Source: Adiantum capillus-veneris (lineage: Eukaryota > Streptophyta > Polypodiopsida > Polypodiales > Pteridaceae). Taken from it: a stretch of DNA of 64,000 bases. Where the stretch lies: assembly GCA_014529385.2 (NCBI GenBank), contig CM043948.1, positions 79,626,291 to 79,690,290 on the forward strand. Direction: 5' to 3'. The position numbers and the translations under genes are program-made. The notes beneath the pieces were generated by a model that was not told the DNA's origin, searched no databases, and saw nothing but the letters and a program-made list of their open reading frames with translations. This document shows positions 43,013 through 53,604 of this stretch, piece by piece (the stretch's first letter is position 1; each line of letters starts with the position of its first letter).

Positions 43013-44338
43013 AACTTAACACTAGGTTGGTAATGGGACACTTTTATGTCCTGTTAAGTGACCATTTTCCTTGAATTATCTCAAGAGTTTCAAAATGGAT
43101 TTTGAGGTGTTATCTATCTAGAAAGTTGTCTCATGAGCTGAAAAAAACTTGACATTTTTTTGGAATATCAATTCCATCTTTAACCTTGTCCTTGCACAAC
43201 ATTTCACAACCTAAACTGTGTGAAAAAACGGGTCCTGTTTTTTGCTTTTTTTAACTTTTTGCTACTATACCACTCTAGAATTCATGTTTGTGAGGTCTAT
43301 AATGCTAGAGAACTATCTTTAGTAGTCCTCAACATGTCCTGATGCTTCTAGGGAGAAATAAATGTTAAACTTGTAAGTTATGACAAAATTACAAAAATTG
43401 ACAAATCCTGTTTTTTAGCCAATTTTAGCTCTTCTATGATTTTTTTGGTAGCTTTCATGATATCCAAATGTAGTTTTGATTTTCTATGTCCCATATTGTA
43501 ACATGAAGCTAATATTCCTTGAGTTTTGGGGCACCTAATACCCTATTTTTCATAGTACACAACGATGGTTGATTTTTTGCTATTATAGAAGAAAACGAAA
43601 CATTCTAGTATATCAAGTATAGCTTTTGCAATATTGCTAGTTTCTTGTGACAACTATATGCATTTTGTAGGTAGTAACCATATCTAGTCATAAGGATCAA
43701 ATTTGGCTAGATATTCAATAGTTTCTATGGGATTCTACAACTCATAATGTTGAACCCAGTTTTGTCATGTTTGCTATATTTAGCACTTCATCTTTGTCCC
43801 CAAGATTCCCCTTGGTAAGAGATGTATTATTCTTTTGACATGCTCCATGGCTCCTTATGAACCTAAAGGACAATAGGGAACTAAGAAAACATGCATATAT
43901 TATTTGTATTCAGCGTGGCTATAGAAACTTTGATGATAGGTTTGCAGAATGGTAAAAATTCAACTTTTTTGTGCCTATTGCTTTTGGCAAAACAAAAAAT
44001 AATGAGTGAGAAGCAATCATATGTTCTGATCACCAACCCATTGAAGCTAACTAGGGAATTTATCTCAAGTCCTACAAAAATCCCTAATCTTATTTTTATA
44101 CAAAAAAACGTAAGAAATGACTGTTTTGATGAAAATGTACTGGTCCATCAACTTTGGAGGCTTGGTGTGACCAAAAGATGAGAAATTTTACAAGTCTCTT
44201 ATTTTTTCCATGTGTAGTAGGCTTTGAACTATAACCTCATGAAAGGATTTTACAAAATGAGTGGATCTACTATGGTTTTGGAGGTTTTTTTCAAAACCCT
44301 GAAAGGACACTTTTATGTCCTGTTAGGTTACCAACCTA
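43013..44338. mobile_element. CACTA-like non-autonomous TIR element (R), copy 1
   Basis: The left end reads CACTAGGTTGGTAATGGGAC and the right end TTACCAACCTAAGG, an inverted repeat of about 11 bp (TAGGTTGGTAA). Both subterminal regions also contain GGACACTTTTATGTCCTGTTA in direct orientation. The left end starts with CACTA as in En/Spm elements, but the right end reads TAAGG instead of TAGTG, and no 3-bp duplication was found, so the superfamily is tentative. No transposase is encoded. A second copy lies at 50224-50343 plus 53000-53095. Confidence 0.5.
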
Positions 44339-44479
44339 AGGGGCTTCGCAAATTGCAGTCAGCATACTCCACCGTTTTCAGGTTGGATAAGCACAATTGG
44401 AAGAGCTCATCAACGCCTACCTACAGTAAAAATCTCGCCCACGAACGGTGCTTCTACAACGACACGCAACGTCGTCGAA

Positions 44480-44625
44480 GATTTTCTGTGTAACAAAAAT
44501 GGACGTGAGTTGACAACAACTCGAGGGGGTTATTATTGGACATGGCAGCCAACAAGGCTTGAACCCAGATCCAATGACAACAATTTTAAGTTGAGTTGAG
44601 CTAACCACCTCACCACAAGGGCATT
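44480..44625 (-). repeat. tRNA-derived SINE-like sequence
   Basis: On the minus strand GGTGGTTAGCTCAACT (44609-44594) resembles a Pol III A box and GGGTTCAAGCC (44566-44556) a B box, about 50 bp from A-box start to B box end as in a tRNA. The full cloverleaf does not form obviously. The 3-prime boundary and tail are not defined, so it may be a SINE head or a tRNA relic. Confidence 0.35.
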
Positions 44626-44639
44626 TGTGTCTCTACATT

Positions 44640-45480
44640 GGACCTTTACAATTTTAAACTTGGGGAGTCCAGGGTCCCATTAAAAGGGACCGGTTTTTTA
44701 TTGACCCCTTTACCTTAGTAAATACACACATACACTAATTAACTCTCACACACAGGCACAATATCAAGCACGTTACATACACACAGACGGTAGGCATAAC
44801 ACACAATCAACATAAAAGACTTGTCTAAAAAGTGCAATCGATTTTCTACATCTCCCTAACTTGTTCATCAAGTACAACGAAAAGGAAATTCTGCTCTCTC
44901 TATCTCAATTGTGCTACAGCAACAGAAAATAACTCTCTTTCTCTCTCCTACTCCATTACACACACACACAAAAAAAACAGAAAATACAATCGATTTTCTC
45001 TCTTTCTCTTGCTCGCTAATCCCATAGCCTTAGCGCCATTCCCTCTCTCTTGCAATCCTCTCTCCCTTACAAACTCTGCAAAGCTCAGCGGCATCATCTC
45101 TTTCTCTCCCTACTCTCTCTCTATATTCTTGCGCTACAGACACCCTCTCTCCCTTCTTGCCCCACACACACACACACTAAGCAGCGCTCTCTAACTTGCC
45201 TGTACTCTGCGCCCTCCACTCGGGCTCGCATGGCAGCCTCACGCACCTCGCAGCCCCTGGCTTGTGCACCACATCAAGGTACACACAAAAGCCTACCCTG
45301 GAGCCTCGTGCTCATCTCTCTCTGTCACTTTCTTGTCTCATGGCGCCTCCTTCTTGCTCTTGGCTTGCTACAGGGCAGCGCCCTCTCTCGCTCTCAGTTC
45401 TTCCTCTTGGGCTCTGTCTGTTCTTCTCACGCACCGCCGCGTGATGGTTTTGATCACCTATCGACAGCTAAACATTGTTT
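44640..45480. other. CT- and CA-rich region, possible promoter or leader
   Basis: Short CA, CT and TC runs alternate. Overlapping plus-strand frames (44832-45194, 45050-45493) are open mainly because of this composition. A small GC-richer stretch near 45229-45286 starts ATGGCAGCCTCACGCACC and is followed by GTACAC, which could be a first exon and splice donor, but nothing downstream supports a gene. Confidence 0.3.
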
Positions 45481-45486
45481 TTTTCC

Positions 45487-45960
45487 TTTTTAAAAGAAGG
45501 GAAAATTACCAAAATACCCCTCAAATTTCAAAAAATTTCAAAATACCCTTGTATCTATTTTGGTTGGATTGTTCAAGATTTTCTATTCTTCATTCGTTTT
45601 TGACAATTGAGATCCGGTTTTGAGTGCTCGGCATGTAATTTGTCACCAGTTACCATCACAAAAAAGTGAAGCAATTCATCTCCAAAGCCTACATAACCAA
45701 CTCAAATTGTAGTTTTAGCATCTTGTACGATAGACAATCACTCTTCTTGTGAAGACCTACAAAAAATTTTACTTTTGGAGAAATTTACTCTCACAACCAG
45801 GTTATTTTGAGAATTGTGGAAAATTTGAAGGGAGTTTTGGGAATTTATGACAAAATATTGGGGGTATTTTGAAATTTTTTGAAATTTGAGGGGTATTTTG
45901 GGAATTTCCACAAAATAGAGGGGTATTTTGGTAATTTTTCCCTTAAAAGAATTATGAAGC
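45487..45960. mobile_element. Foldback (MITE-like) element
   Basis: Left arm 45487-45549 (AGGGAAAATTACCAAAATAC ... TTTCAAAAAATTTCAAAATA) is the inverted complement of the right arm 45850-45960. The right arm has an internal duplicate of the block ending in GGGAATTTCCACAAAATAGAG. Arms of 55-90 bp around a loop of about 300 bp suit a foldback or MITE element. There is no coding capacity and no clear target duplication. Confidence 0.65.
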
Positions 45961-47469
45961 CATGGTCTTTTAAGACCATGCTCCCACCCCTTAAAGGGCT
46001 TTTTTAAAAACTTCGTAAAAGCAATCCTTGAGATCTCAAAGATCTGTTTGACAAGAACTGAACTCAAGTCTTCTCTCCATCTATTCTCTTGAAACTCACC
46101 GTCTTTGTCTCTCTCGGATTTTAAGTTAAAATCTGAAGCTTTTCTTGGTACTTACAATAAAACTTGTGTACGCTTTCCGCTTTTGTTAATGGCAAGCTCA
46201 AAATCTAACTGGGATTTTACAATTTTGATCGACTGAAACACATTGTTTTCCTGTTTTCTCTCTTGCCTTGCCCCAAAATAACCATAAAAGAAGAATTTTA
46301 ATGTCGTAAAGACAATCCTAAAAGATCGTAAAGATTTAATTTGGCTAGTCTTGAGCTCAAGTCGACTCTCTATTCACTTTGTCTCTCAATACTATCACCC
46401 CTTTATACCTACATGTTTAGGCCCCCATGAAAATTGGCATGGCTATGCCTAGTAGTCATGACAATCGCATAAGATCTCAAAACTGGTAAAGAACTTTCAA
46501 AAGAGCTGGCAAAGCATTTCAATTTTAATGTACGTATTCACAAGTGATTTAAATCCGATGTAATCATTCATATGTGACATGCATTAAATCATGCTAGATA
46601 AGCATTATTATGCAATGATTTTTATGCAAATTCTTCTAACATGCATGTCCATGCAGGTTCCCAAATTAACCCGAGTTTGGTACAAAATATGGAAATATCT
46701 TGGGGTCTGCAGGAGGAGCCCTTCGGGGAGGTGCCAAAGTATTCATTTGATATGATAGATTAAAATGGTGTTTTTTAACACTAAAGTAAGGGACTAGGGC
46801 CCAGGGAGGTCACCTAATAAAAATGTAACCTATCACGTGAGTTCAACTGAAGGGTATTTAAAGTTCTTGAAACTTACACAAATATATATACAGAGGGCAT
46901 TATTTTTTCAAATTCAAAAAAAACTTACAGATTTTAAAAGAAAAGGGTACATTATATTCTTAACAAAATTCACAGATAAGGGGTTTTACAAACATGTCTT
47001 GAACGCACGTGATGTGGTAGTTTTACACATAGTGAACCCCTTGAGGACTAGGGTGAGTGTATCAAAGGTTACCATGATGTAGCTTGTGTATCCTGGATCT
47101 AGTTCCAGGCACTACACTTTTCATTATGATACTCAATGATCATTCAAATATTGATCAAAGGATGTGATGAATTTGAGTCTAAAGTTTTTGTTGCAGAAAA
47201 ACTTTCTACCACCTGGCTATGCCAAGTGTTAAACCCATAAGTTAGGAGTCTTTATTTTGTAGTAAATTTTTTGTAGCCTTTGAGGTTATTTTCAGTTTTC
47301 TGTAATGAAAAAGGGATATGTACCTCTTCAAATTAGGATATGTGGTTATCCTTGGCATTGTAATGTTTGACGGGCATGAAAGGAAGAAGGAGAAGAGTGT
47401 TAATGACATGAATGCCCTTGAGTCTGTATTATGTGATTTTTGTGAGTTTCCATAAGCCCTAATAACACT
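45961..47469. other. AT-rich stretch without a gene
   Basis: Two loosely similar segments (45990-46130 and 46290-46400) share CTTGAGATCTCAAAGATCT-like and CTCAAGTC-like blocks. No domain-bearing frame was found. Confidence 0.5.
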
Positions 47470-47935
47470 AAGCCTCCTTATGTGCTTATCACCAAGTTTG
47501 AGTGGACGGAAGAATGCGAGAAGGATTTTCAAAAATTGAAGCAAGGATTAATCTCTACTCCAATTTTGCAAGCCCCTGATTGGAACAAGATCTTCCATTT
47601 TCATGTGGATGCCTCAACCTATGCCATAGGATGCATATCAACTCAACTTGGAGAGAAAAACATGGATTTTCTCATTTGTTACTCCAGTAGTAGGTAGCTA
47701 AATAGTGAAGAGAAGAACTATACTACTACGAAACAAGAAGCCTAGGGATGATCTATTTCATTAAAAGTTTTAGACATTACCTTCCGCAAACAAGTTTGTT
47801 TTCTTCATCGACCACTAGGCACTGTTGTACTTGGTAAACAAACCTTGCAATACGGGAAGGATTTTTTATGGTTTATCATACTGCTTGAGTTTGATTTCAC
47901 CGTGGTTGTCAAGAAAGGTAAAATGCACCAAAGAT
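47470..47935 (+). pseudogene. Ty3/Gypsy RT-RNase H junction fragment
   Basis: ITKFEWTEECEKDFQKLKQG, APDWNKIFHFHVDASTYAIG and LLEFDFTVVVKKGKMHQR are encoded, broken by stops (47695, 47742) and a frameshift near 47760. It starts abruptly near 47470. It resembles El0 RNase H at 4045-4536 more than El1 or El2. The RNase H first Asp (HVDAS) is present here. Confidence 0.75.
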
Positions 47936-48002
47936 CTATTAGAAAATAGGACGTAGCCAAATAGATATTTGAGTAGCTTACTTAAGGGAAAGAGACAAAT
48001 TA

Positions 48003-48009
48003 TGTGACA

Positions 48010-48040
<31 letters not shown>

Positions 48041-48522
48041 AAGATCACACACAACATACGTGGTTTACCCAATGTGGGCTACATCCATGGAAAAGCAGCC
48101 ACTTAATGGCTTTAGTACTTCAAACAAGAAGTAGGTTACAAAGGGATTATACCCTTAATAGAGCTCCCACATTGCTTCATTCTCACCACGTCACACCCAA
48201 CTTGTTGCATCAACTTCACACTCCAAAATGTGTGTAGAAATGGCCTCCTTTTATAGGCCAAAAGGGCTTCCCTCTCTCATGAGAGGCAGCCGTGTGTAGC
48301 CCCCTTGTGTAGATAAGTCCAAATGGACTCTCCAATCCGCCCATGTGTGGTTGCCCTTGGGAAGACAAGTCCGCCTTTGAAATTGGCCACCGACCATTGA
48401 TTTCAGCCACCCGCCTTTTGTCATTGACTTTCGACCACCGACCACCGGCCATTGACCAATCGGCCAAATGGCTGCTGTTTTTGAACACTTTCTGTCAGCT
48501 GTTTGGCCATAATATTCCGACA
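48003..48522 (-). repeat. Probable solo LTR inside the Gypsy fragment
   Basis: The right end on the plus strand is ATATTCCGACA, so on the minus strand it starts TGTCGGAATATT. A minus-strand TATA box, GGCCTATAAAAGG, lies near 48259. A GA tract is at 48010-48043, followed by TGG-poor unique sequence. It separates RNase H (to 47935) from the integrase piece (from 48535) of one Gypsy remnant. The left boundary is uncertain and no target duplication was confirmed. Confidence 0.5.
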
Positions 48523-48534
48523 AAAAGGAATATT

Positions 48535-48777
48535 TTGGAGTCCAAAACTCTCAATCTTTTAGCTAGACGACTATCCAAGAAGGGTGAGGACAATATCTTG
48601 AGACTATATGTTGAGTCGAATGAGCATGAACAATACCTGAGACTTGCTTATATACAACACATGGGGTTTCATAATGGTAAAATTCAAACATTCCAAATAT
48701 TGATAAGACTTGGTGTGTATTGGCTAAACATGGGAGAAAGAATCCACAATTACATAAATCATGTGAAGCCTATATGA
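48535..48777 (+). pseudogene. Ty3/Gypsy integrase zinc-binding region fragment
   Basis: LLARRLSKKGEDNILRLYVE followed by HMGFHNGKIQTFQILIRLGV and YWLNMGERIHNYINHVKPI matches the N-terminal zinc-binding part of plant Gypsy integrases. The final Cys pair is lost (HVKPI). It continues the fragment at 47470-47935. Confidence 0.7.
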
Positions 48778-48930
48778 GACAACCACCAGTGGAACACACC
48801 ACACTCTTTAGAGTAATTGGAGTACCTACATTATTGAGTACTTAAAAACTAAGACCTTGCCGGAGGAATTGAGTAAGACACACATGAGAACTGAGTAAGG
48901 AATTGAGTAAGGCAACAGGGTACTCTTTGT
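48778..48930. other. Spacer with short duplications
   Basis: The phrase AATTGAGTAAG is repeated near 48869 and 48901. No gene. Confidence 0.4.
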
Positions 48931-50222
48931 GATGGCTAGAGACCTCACACTATGCTCTTTGTAATGGATAGTAACCATATGGCCCTAAGGCCCTAGGGTA
49001 TTCTTTGTGATGGCTAGTAACTCTAAGGCCATAGGGCCACATGGAGATTTACGTGTAAGATAGAAACCCTAAGGCCCCATGGTGCTCTTCTTTTGCTAGC
49101 TAGAATTGCAATGACTTTTTTGTTATTTTGTTAAAAGAATAGAGGGGTTAGCTAGAATCCCTATGGCACTAAGTCCACAATGTGCTCTTTCTGTTAGCTA
49201 GAAACCCTTTGACCCTAATGCCACAGGCTGACCTAAGGCCATAGGGTGATCTTTGTGGTGGCTAGAAACCCTATGGCCCTAAGGCCGTAGGATGCACTTT
49301 GTGATGCATAGTAACCCTATGGCTCTAAGTCCATTCGGAGTTCTTTGTGTAAGCTAGAAACCCTATGGCCCTAAGTCCACATGGTGCTCTTTTTTGTTAG
49401 CTAGAAAATTAATGAACCTAAGGCCCCATGGTGGTCTTTTTGTTAGCTAAGAACCCTATGGCCCTAAGGCCACAACGTGCTCTTTTTGTTAGCTAGAAAC
49501 CCTATGACCCTAAGGCCACAGGATACCCTTTTTGTCAACTAGGAACACTATGGCCATAAGACCACATGGTTCTCTTTGTGTTATCTAGAAACTCTATGTC
49601 CCTAATTGCACATGGTGTTGTTTCTGAAAGCTAGAAACCCTATGGCCCTAAGGTCACATGGTGATCTTTGTGATGGCTAGACACCCTATGGCCCTAAGGA
49701 CATCGAGTTCTCTTTGTGATGGTTAGTAACCTTATGGCCTTAGGGCCATAGGGTTTGTGTAAGATAGAAATCCTATGGCCCTAAGGACACATGGTGCTCT
49801 TTTTGCTAGCTTGAAACCCTATGACCCTAAGGCCATAGGGTGCCCTTGGTGTTAGCTAGAAGCCCTATGCCCTAAGTCCACAGGGTGCTCTTTGTGTAAG
49901 AAACCTATGGACCTAAGGCAACATGGTGATCATTGTGTAAGAAACCCTATGTCCCTGAGTCCACATGGTGCTCTTTTTGTTACCCTAAAACATTATCGCC
50001 CTAAGGCCACATGGTGCTCTTTTTTTTATCTACAAAACCTATGGCCCTAAGGCCACCGGGTGCTCTTTGTGTAAGAAACCCTATGACCCTAAGGCCACAT
50101 GGTGATCTTTGCGTAAGAAACTCTGTGGCCCTAAGTCCACGTGGAGCTCTTTTTTCAAGTTGGAAACCCTATGGCCCTAAGCCCGCATGGTACTCTTTTT
50201 TGTTAGCTAGATATCCAATGAT
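48931..50222. repeat. Minisatellite array, unit about 45-55 bp
   Basis: About 25 units built on GCTAGAAACCCTATGGCCC then TAAGGCCACATGGTGCTCTT with a T-rich end. Units vary in length and by several substitutions, and CCCTAAGGCCATAGGG is an imperfect palindrome within them. The array ends where the second R copy starts. Confidence 0.93.
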
Positions 50223-50223
50223 C

Positions 50224-50343
50224 TTAACACTAGGTTGGTAATGGGACACTTTTATGTCCTGGGACATTTTTATGTCCTGTTAAGTGACCGTTTTCCTTTA
50301 ATTATGTCAAGAGTTTCAAAATGGATTTTGAGGTGCTATCTGT
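50224..50343. mobile_element. CACTA-like element R, copy 2, left part
   Basis: Matches 43013-43120, with a short internal duplication (GGGACATTTTTATGTCCT). It is interrupted at 50343 by a Tat LTR and resumes at 53000. Confidence 0.75.
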
Positions 50344-51450
50344 TGATAGCCGTTTTTCAGCTCTCCATAATTGCCATAGTAAGTTACTCCACCCTACCAA
50401 ATTCACCCAAACGCTATGGCTATCCCTACCATTTCACTGTACATAGGCGTGTGCGAGTTAGGGGGCTTTTCCCATATCTTCTTAAAAACCCTCAGCTAGC
50501 TAGTCACTGGGCTAGTTGAGCCAAAAAAAAAAAAAAAAAAAAAAGTATATTATGGCCTCTTTGTGTGTAAATATTTCATTGTATATATGGCCTAAATATA
50601 GGGATTTTTAATAATTATTTTGGTATTTTATTTAAATATTCTACTTAGGTGTGTGTTTTATTAAACCTATGTACACCTTCTTTCATTCTCTTACACCATA
50701 ATTATATTTTTTGCCAATATTGTACATACTCTAACCTCATATTTTTCCTTTATACAAATCACTCCCACATTTTCACCCTCACCCTCGTGAAAACAAAAAA
50801 TTGATTTCTACTCATTGGTTACTTTTATTATATTATTTACTTTCATACCTTTTCCTCTTTCACCCAAAATAATTCAAGGAGGGACCATATCATATAATTC
50901 CAATATCTTTCCATATCCATAACTCCTCCATATTTTTATTATTATTTTTACTCATTATTGTAACACCATGTGCTCATTGAGCTAAAGTCCATGAATAGTC
51001 CATACACTAGTCCCACCATGTATATATTTCTTTATTCACCAATAATCCTCCTCCATGCATGGGTCAACGGCAACTTGGATGCTTTGTATTATAATATGAC
51101 AAAGGAGGGGCTCACTCTTGGATGCATTGTACAAATTCAACAAAGGAGGGGGCCACTAAAAGACTTTTGTAGGCATAAAAAACAGGCTTTTTGGTGAGAA
51201 TTTTGGCGCCTATCTCCACTCCGAATTTGGAGCGGTGGTCAAAAGAGAAAATGTAGCCCACGTTTGAATACTCACCTCAAATTTTTTCATCATTTTTGGA
51301 GCTACCAGCGGTGAGCTATGATTTTTTGAGTGGACCCCAGTCTGCCCACTTTTCTCACAAGTAGCTTTTAGTCTTCTCTCACCCTTCCACACACCTACTC
51401 ACTCTTACACATCCCTCCCTCTCCTTCCCTCACTCAAACCTGCAATTTCC

Positions 51451-51852
51451 ATGGCTTCTCCCACCCTCTTCACCATTACCCTTCTCTCTCATCCCTATAG
51501 TTCTTTTATGAACCTCTACATACATACACCATCTCTATGCCTCTCTCTATTATCTCCAAAGTACAATTCCATCTTAACCCTTATATATATACATAAATTC
51601 AGCATGTGTACCATGATTAACCTCTGCAAATCAAGAGATCTCATCAACGAAATTACCATTTTCATCACGATAATCAACCTTGGCGGCGGTGGCGTTAAGA
51701 AGAGAAGAGGAAGAAGAAGATCGATAGTCATTTTGAGAACCTACACAAGTAGGTCCAAAACATCTTCAAGCTTCACCATCACAAGGATTTTCTCACTTCA
51801 TTCAACCATCCACCTCATTCTACCCATTGTAAATGTAACATTAACTTTCTAG
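51451..51852 (+). CDS. 133-residue ORF inside the LTR U3 region, copy 3
   Basis: Same ORF as 6909-6508 and 15494-15093. It has KKRRGRRRS where the others have KKRRRRRRS and RSKTSS in the next segment. Still open from ATG to stop in this separate insertion. No family recognised. Confidence 0.28.
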   Translation: MASPTLFTITLLSHPYSSFMNLYIHTPSLCLSLLSPKYNSILTLIYIHKFSMCTMINLCKSRDLINEITIFITIINLGGGGVKKRRGRRRSIVILRTYTSRSKTSSSFTITRIFSLHSTIHLILPIVNVTLTF

Positions 51853-51936
51853 TGATTACTAACCACTAACATACTAACACAAAATAGCCTTTGACCTAAC
51901 CATAAAAGACACCTCGCCTCAAGACATGTGTATAGT

Positions 51937-51938
<2 letters not shown>

Positions 51939-51982
<44 letters not shown>
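51939..51982. repeat. (CT)n tract in the third Tat LTR
   Basis: About 44 bp of CT, at the site of the GA tracts at 6388 and 14966 in the other LTRs. Confidence 0.95.
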
Positions 51983-51984
<2 letters not shown>

Positions 51985-52153
51985 ACTTACTTTCACCTTA
52001 TCTACCATCAATAATGCTCTCTTTTGAGCCCACACCCATGACTCAAGCAGACAAAGAAGGCCCGCAATGTTTTGATATTCAAAAAAATCATAATCTTGAT
52101 TTGTTAGCTTGTAAATTAGGATTTCCAATAATCTTAATGAGGGGTTTCCAACC

Positions 52154-52161
52154 TATAAATA
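52154..52161 (+). promoter_or_regulatory. TATA box of the Tat LTR at 50344
   Basis: TATAAATA within CCTATAAATAGG, about 170 bp after the CT tract. The start of R is expected near 52190. AATAAA at 52364 is the candidate polyadenylation signal. Confidence 0.65.
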
Positions 52162-52999
52162 GGCCCCTTTCCTTCTTGTAAAACAACCTCCAACATCTCA
52201 CATAGCACCCCAACACTCTATGCGTGAGGAGAGACTTAGGTGTAGCAACCACTTGTGAGCTTCACTCTTGGTGTGAGAGAAGCCTTCGAGCTACACATTG
52301 CAAGTGAGAGAGCGTGAGTTCCACAAATCTCAAAACCACTATTGTATATGCTCCTTCATCATCAATAAATTGAGGTTTGGTGCATCAAAGGCGTGATTCG
52401 ACGTTCATAAATTCCATTTGTGCAATACGGTTTGGTGAATTCAAGGTGACTTGTGTATTTTGAGTTTTTATCGGTTGATCTTGATTTTAGAAAGTGTTTT
52501 AGTGTGTTTTTCATTGCCAGTTTTTTGTCCATTGTAAGAGGGTATTGTGGTGAGAGGTCTCCCACACCCTAAGACAGTGTGTGTGTGTGTGTGTTTTGGC
52601 AATGTTTAGCAATCACTAAGCATTGAGTGAGTTTTGTACAAGTTCTATGATAGCATCATAACGAACCATCTCCATTTGAAAGTCACAAATAAGGTATTAC
52701 GCAAGATCCTTTCCTCTCTCTCTTCCCTTTGCTCTAGCTCTGTCTGGTCCATTTCATGTGTGTCTTGGTGTGAGGTTGCTTGTGTGTGTTGTGTGGTGCA
52801 TCTTCTTGGTTGTGCCAAAATCTCTCTTGCGTCCTAGTTCGCATACCATAACTAGGTGGTGCCCCTATCTTGTTTGGGTTTGGCTGTGGGTTTGTTGTTG
52901 TGTTGTGCTTGTGGTTGCCCCAGCCCCAATTGAGCAGCATGGGAGGCTTGAGGGGTGTTTAGAGGTAGCCTCTCTTGTTGCCCGCCCCGGACCGCCTCA

Positions 53000-53103
53000 T
53001 TGTCTAGAAAGTTGTCTCATGAGCTGAAAAAAACTCGACATTTTTTTGGAATATCCATTCCATCTTTAACCTTGTCCTTGCACAACATTTCACAACATTT
53101 CCG
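53000..53103. mobile_element. CACTA-like element R, copy 2, right part, and junction
   Basis: TTGTCTAGAAAGTTGTCTCA to CACAACATTTCACAAC matches 43120-43215. Similarity stops near 53095. After a few unmatched bases the Tat body begins at ATTGCAAGG (53104). This shows that the LTR at 50344 and the body at 53104 are not adjacent parts of one intact element. Confidence 0.75.
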
Positions 53104-53604
53104 ATTGCAAGGCAAAAGGTACACATAATTGTTAGTACTAAGTTGCAATTTCAACGTGTAATTTGTAGAATTTTAGGTCCTCTTAGGTTGGCAGAGATAA
53201 TCGCATCAGTAAATCCTTTTATTTTGCCTCTCATTAGGTACGACCTTAGTTTGGATGTCTTTTTTTTTGTTTTTTTTTAAGCATAAGGTCATGCATAGAC
53301 AATGGATAATGGCCCAAGAATAGAGGTTTTCCCCTTTCATTTCACTCCACACATTAGAATAAACATTGCAATTAGTAGAAAAATCCATTTTCAACAACGT
53401 ATGGTGTTCATGTTTGGTGCCCAAAGAGTAGGAGAAATTCTCGCGTCACCAAACCCTGTCATCCTACCTCTCATTGATTATCATAGGTCATTTGATGTGA
53501 ATATTTTTATTTTGTTGTAGAATAGATTGCAATTTAGAGAATATTATTGTGTAGATCTTTTAAAGAAAGAAAAAACAAAAACGCGTCACTTTGAAATCAA
53601 TTCA

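Larger units (their letters stand above)
50344..52999 (+). repeat. Full-length Tat LTR inserted in R copy 2
   Basis: The 2656-bp sequence TGATAGCCG to CCGCCTCA is the same family as the El1 LTRs, in plus orientation. Flanks CTGT (50340-50343) and TTGT (53000-53003) are near-identical, and R copy 2 continues on both sides, matching the uninterrupted R copy 1. That fits a solo LTR rather than the 5-prime LTR of the body at 53104. It contains the U3 ORF at 51451-51852, a CT tract, a TATA box at 52154-52161 and AATAAA at 52364-52369. Confidence 0.85.

Noticed and set aside
44832-45623. Several overlapping plus-strand ORFs as a gene
   Set aside because: They are CT/CA-rich, overlap in different frames and have no domain; at most a leader or promoter.
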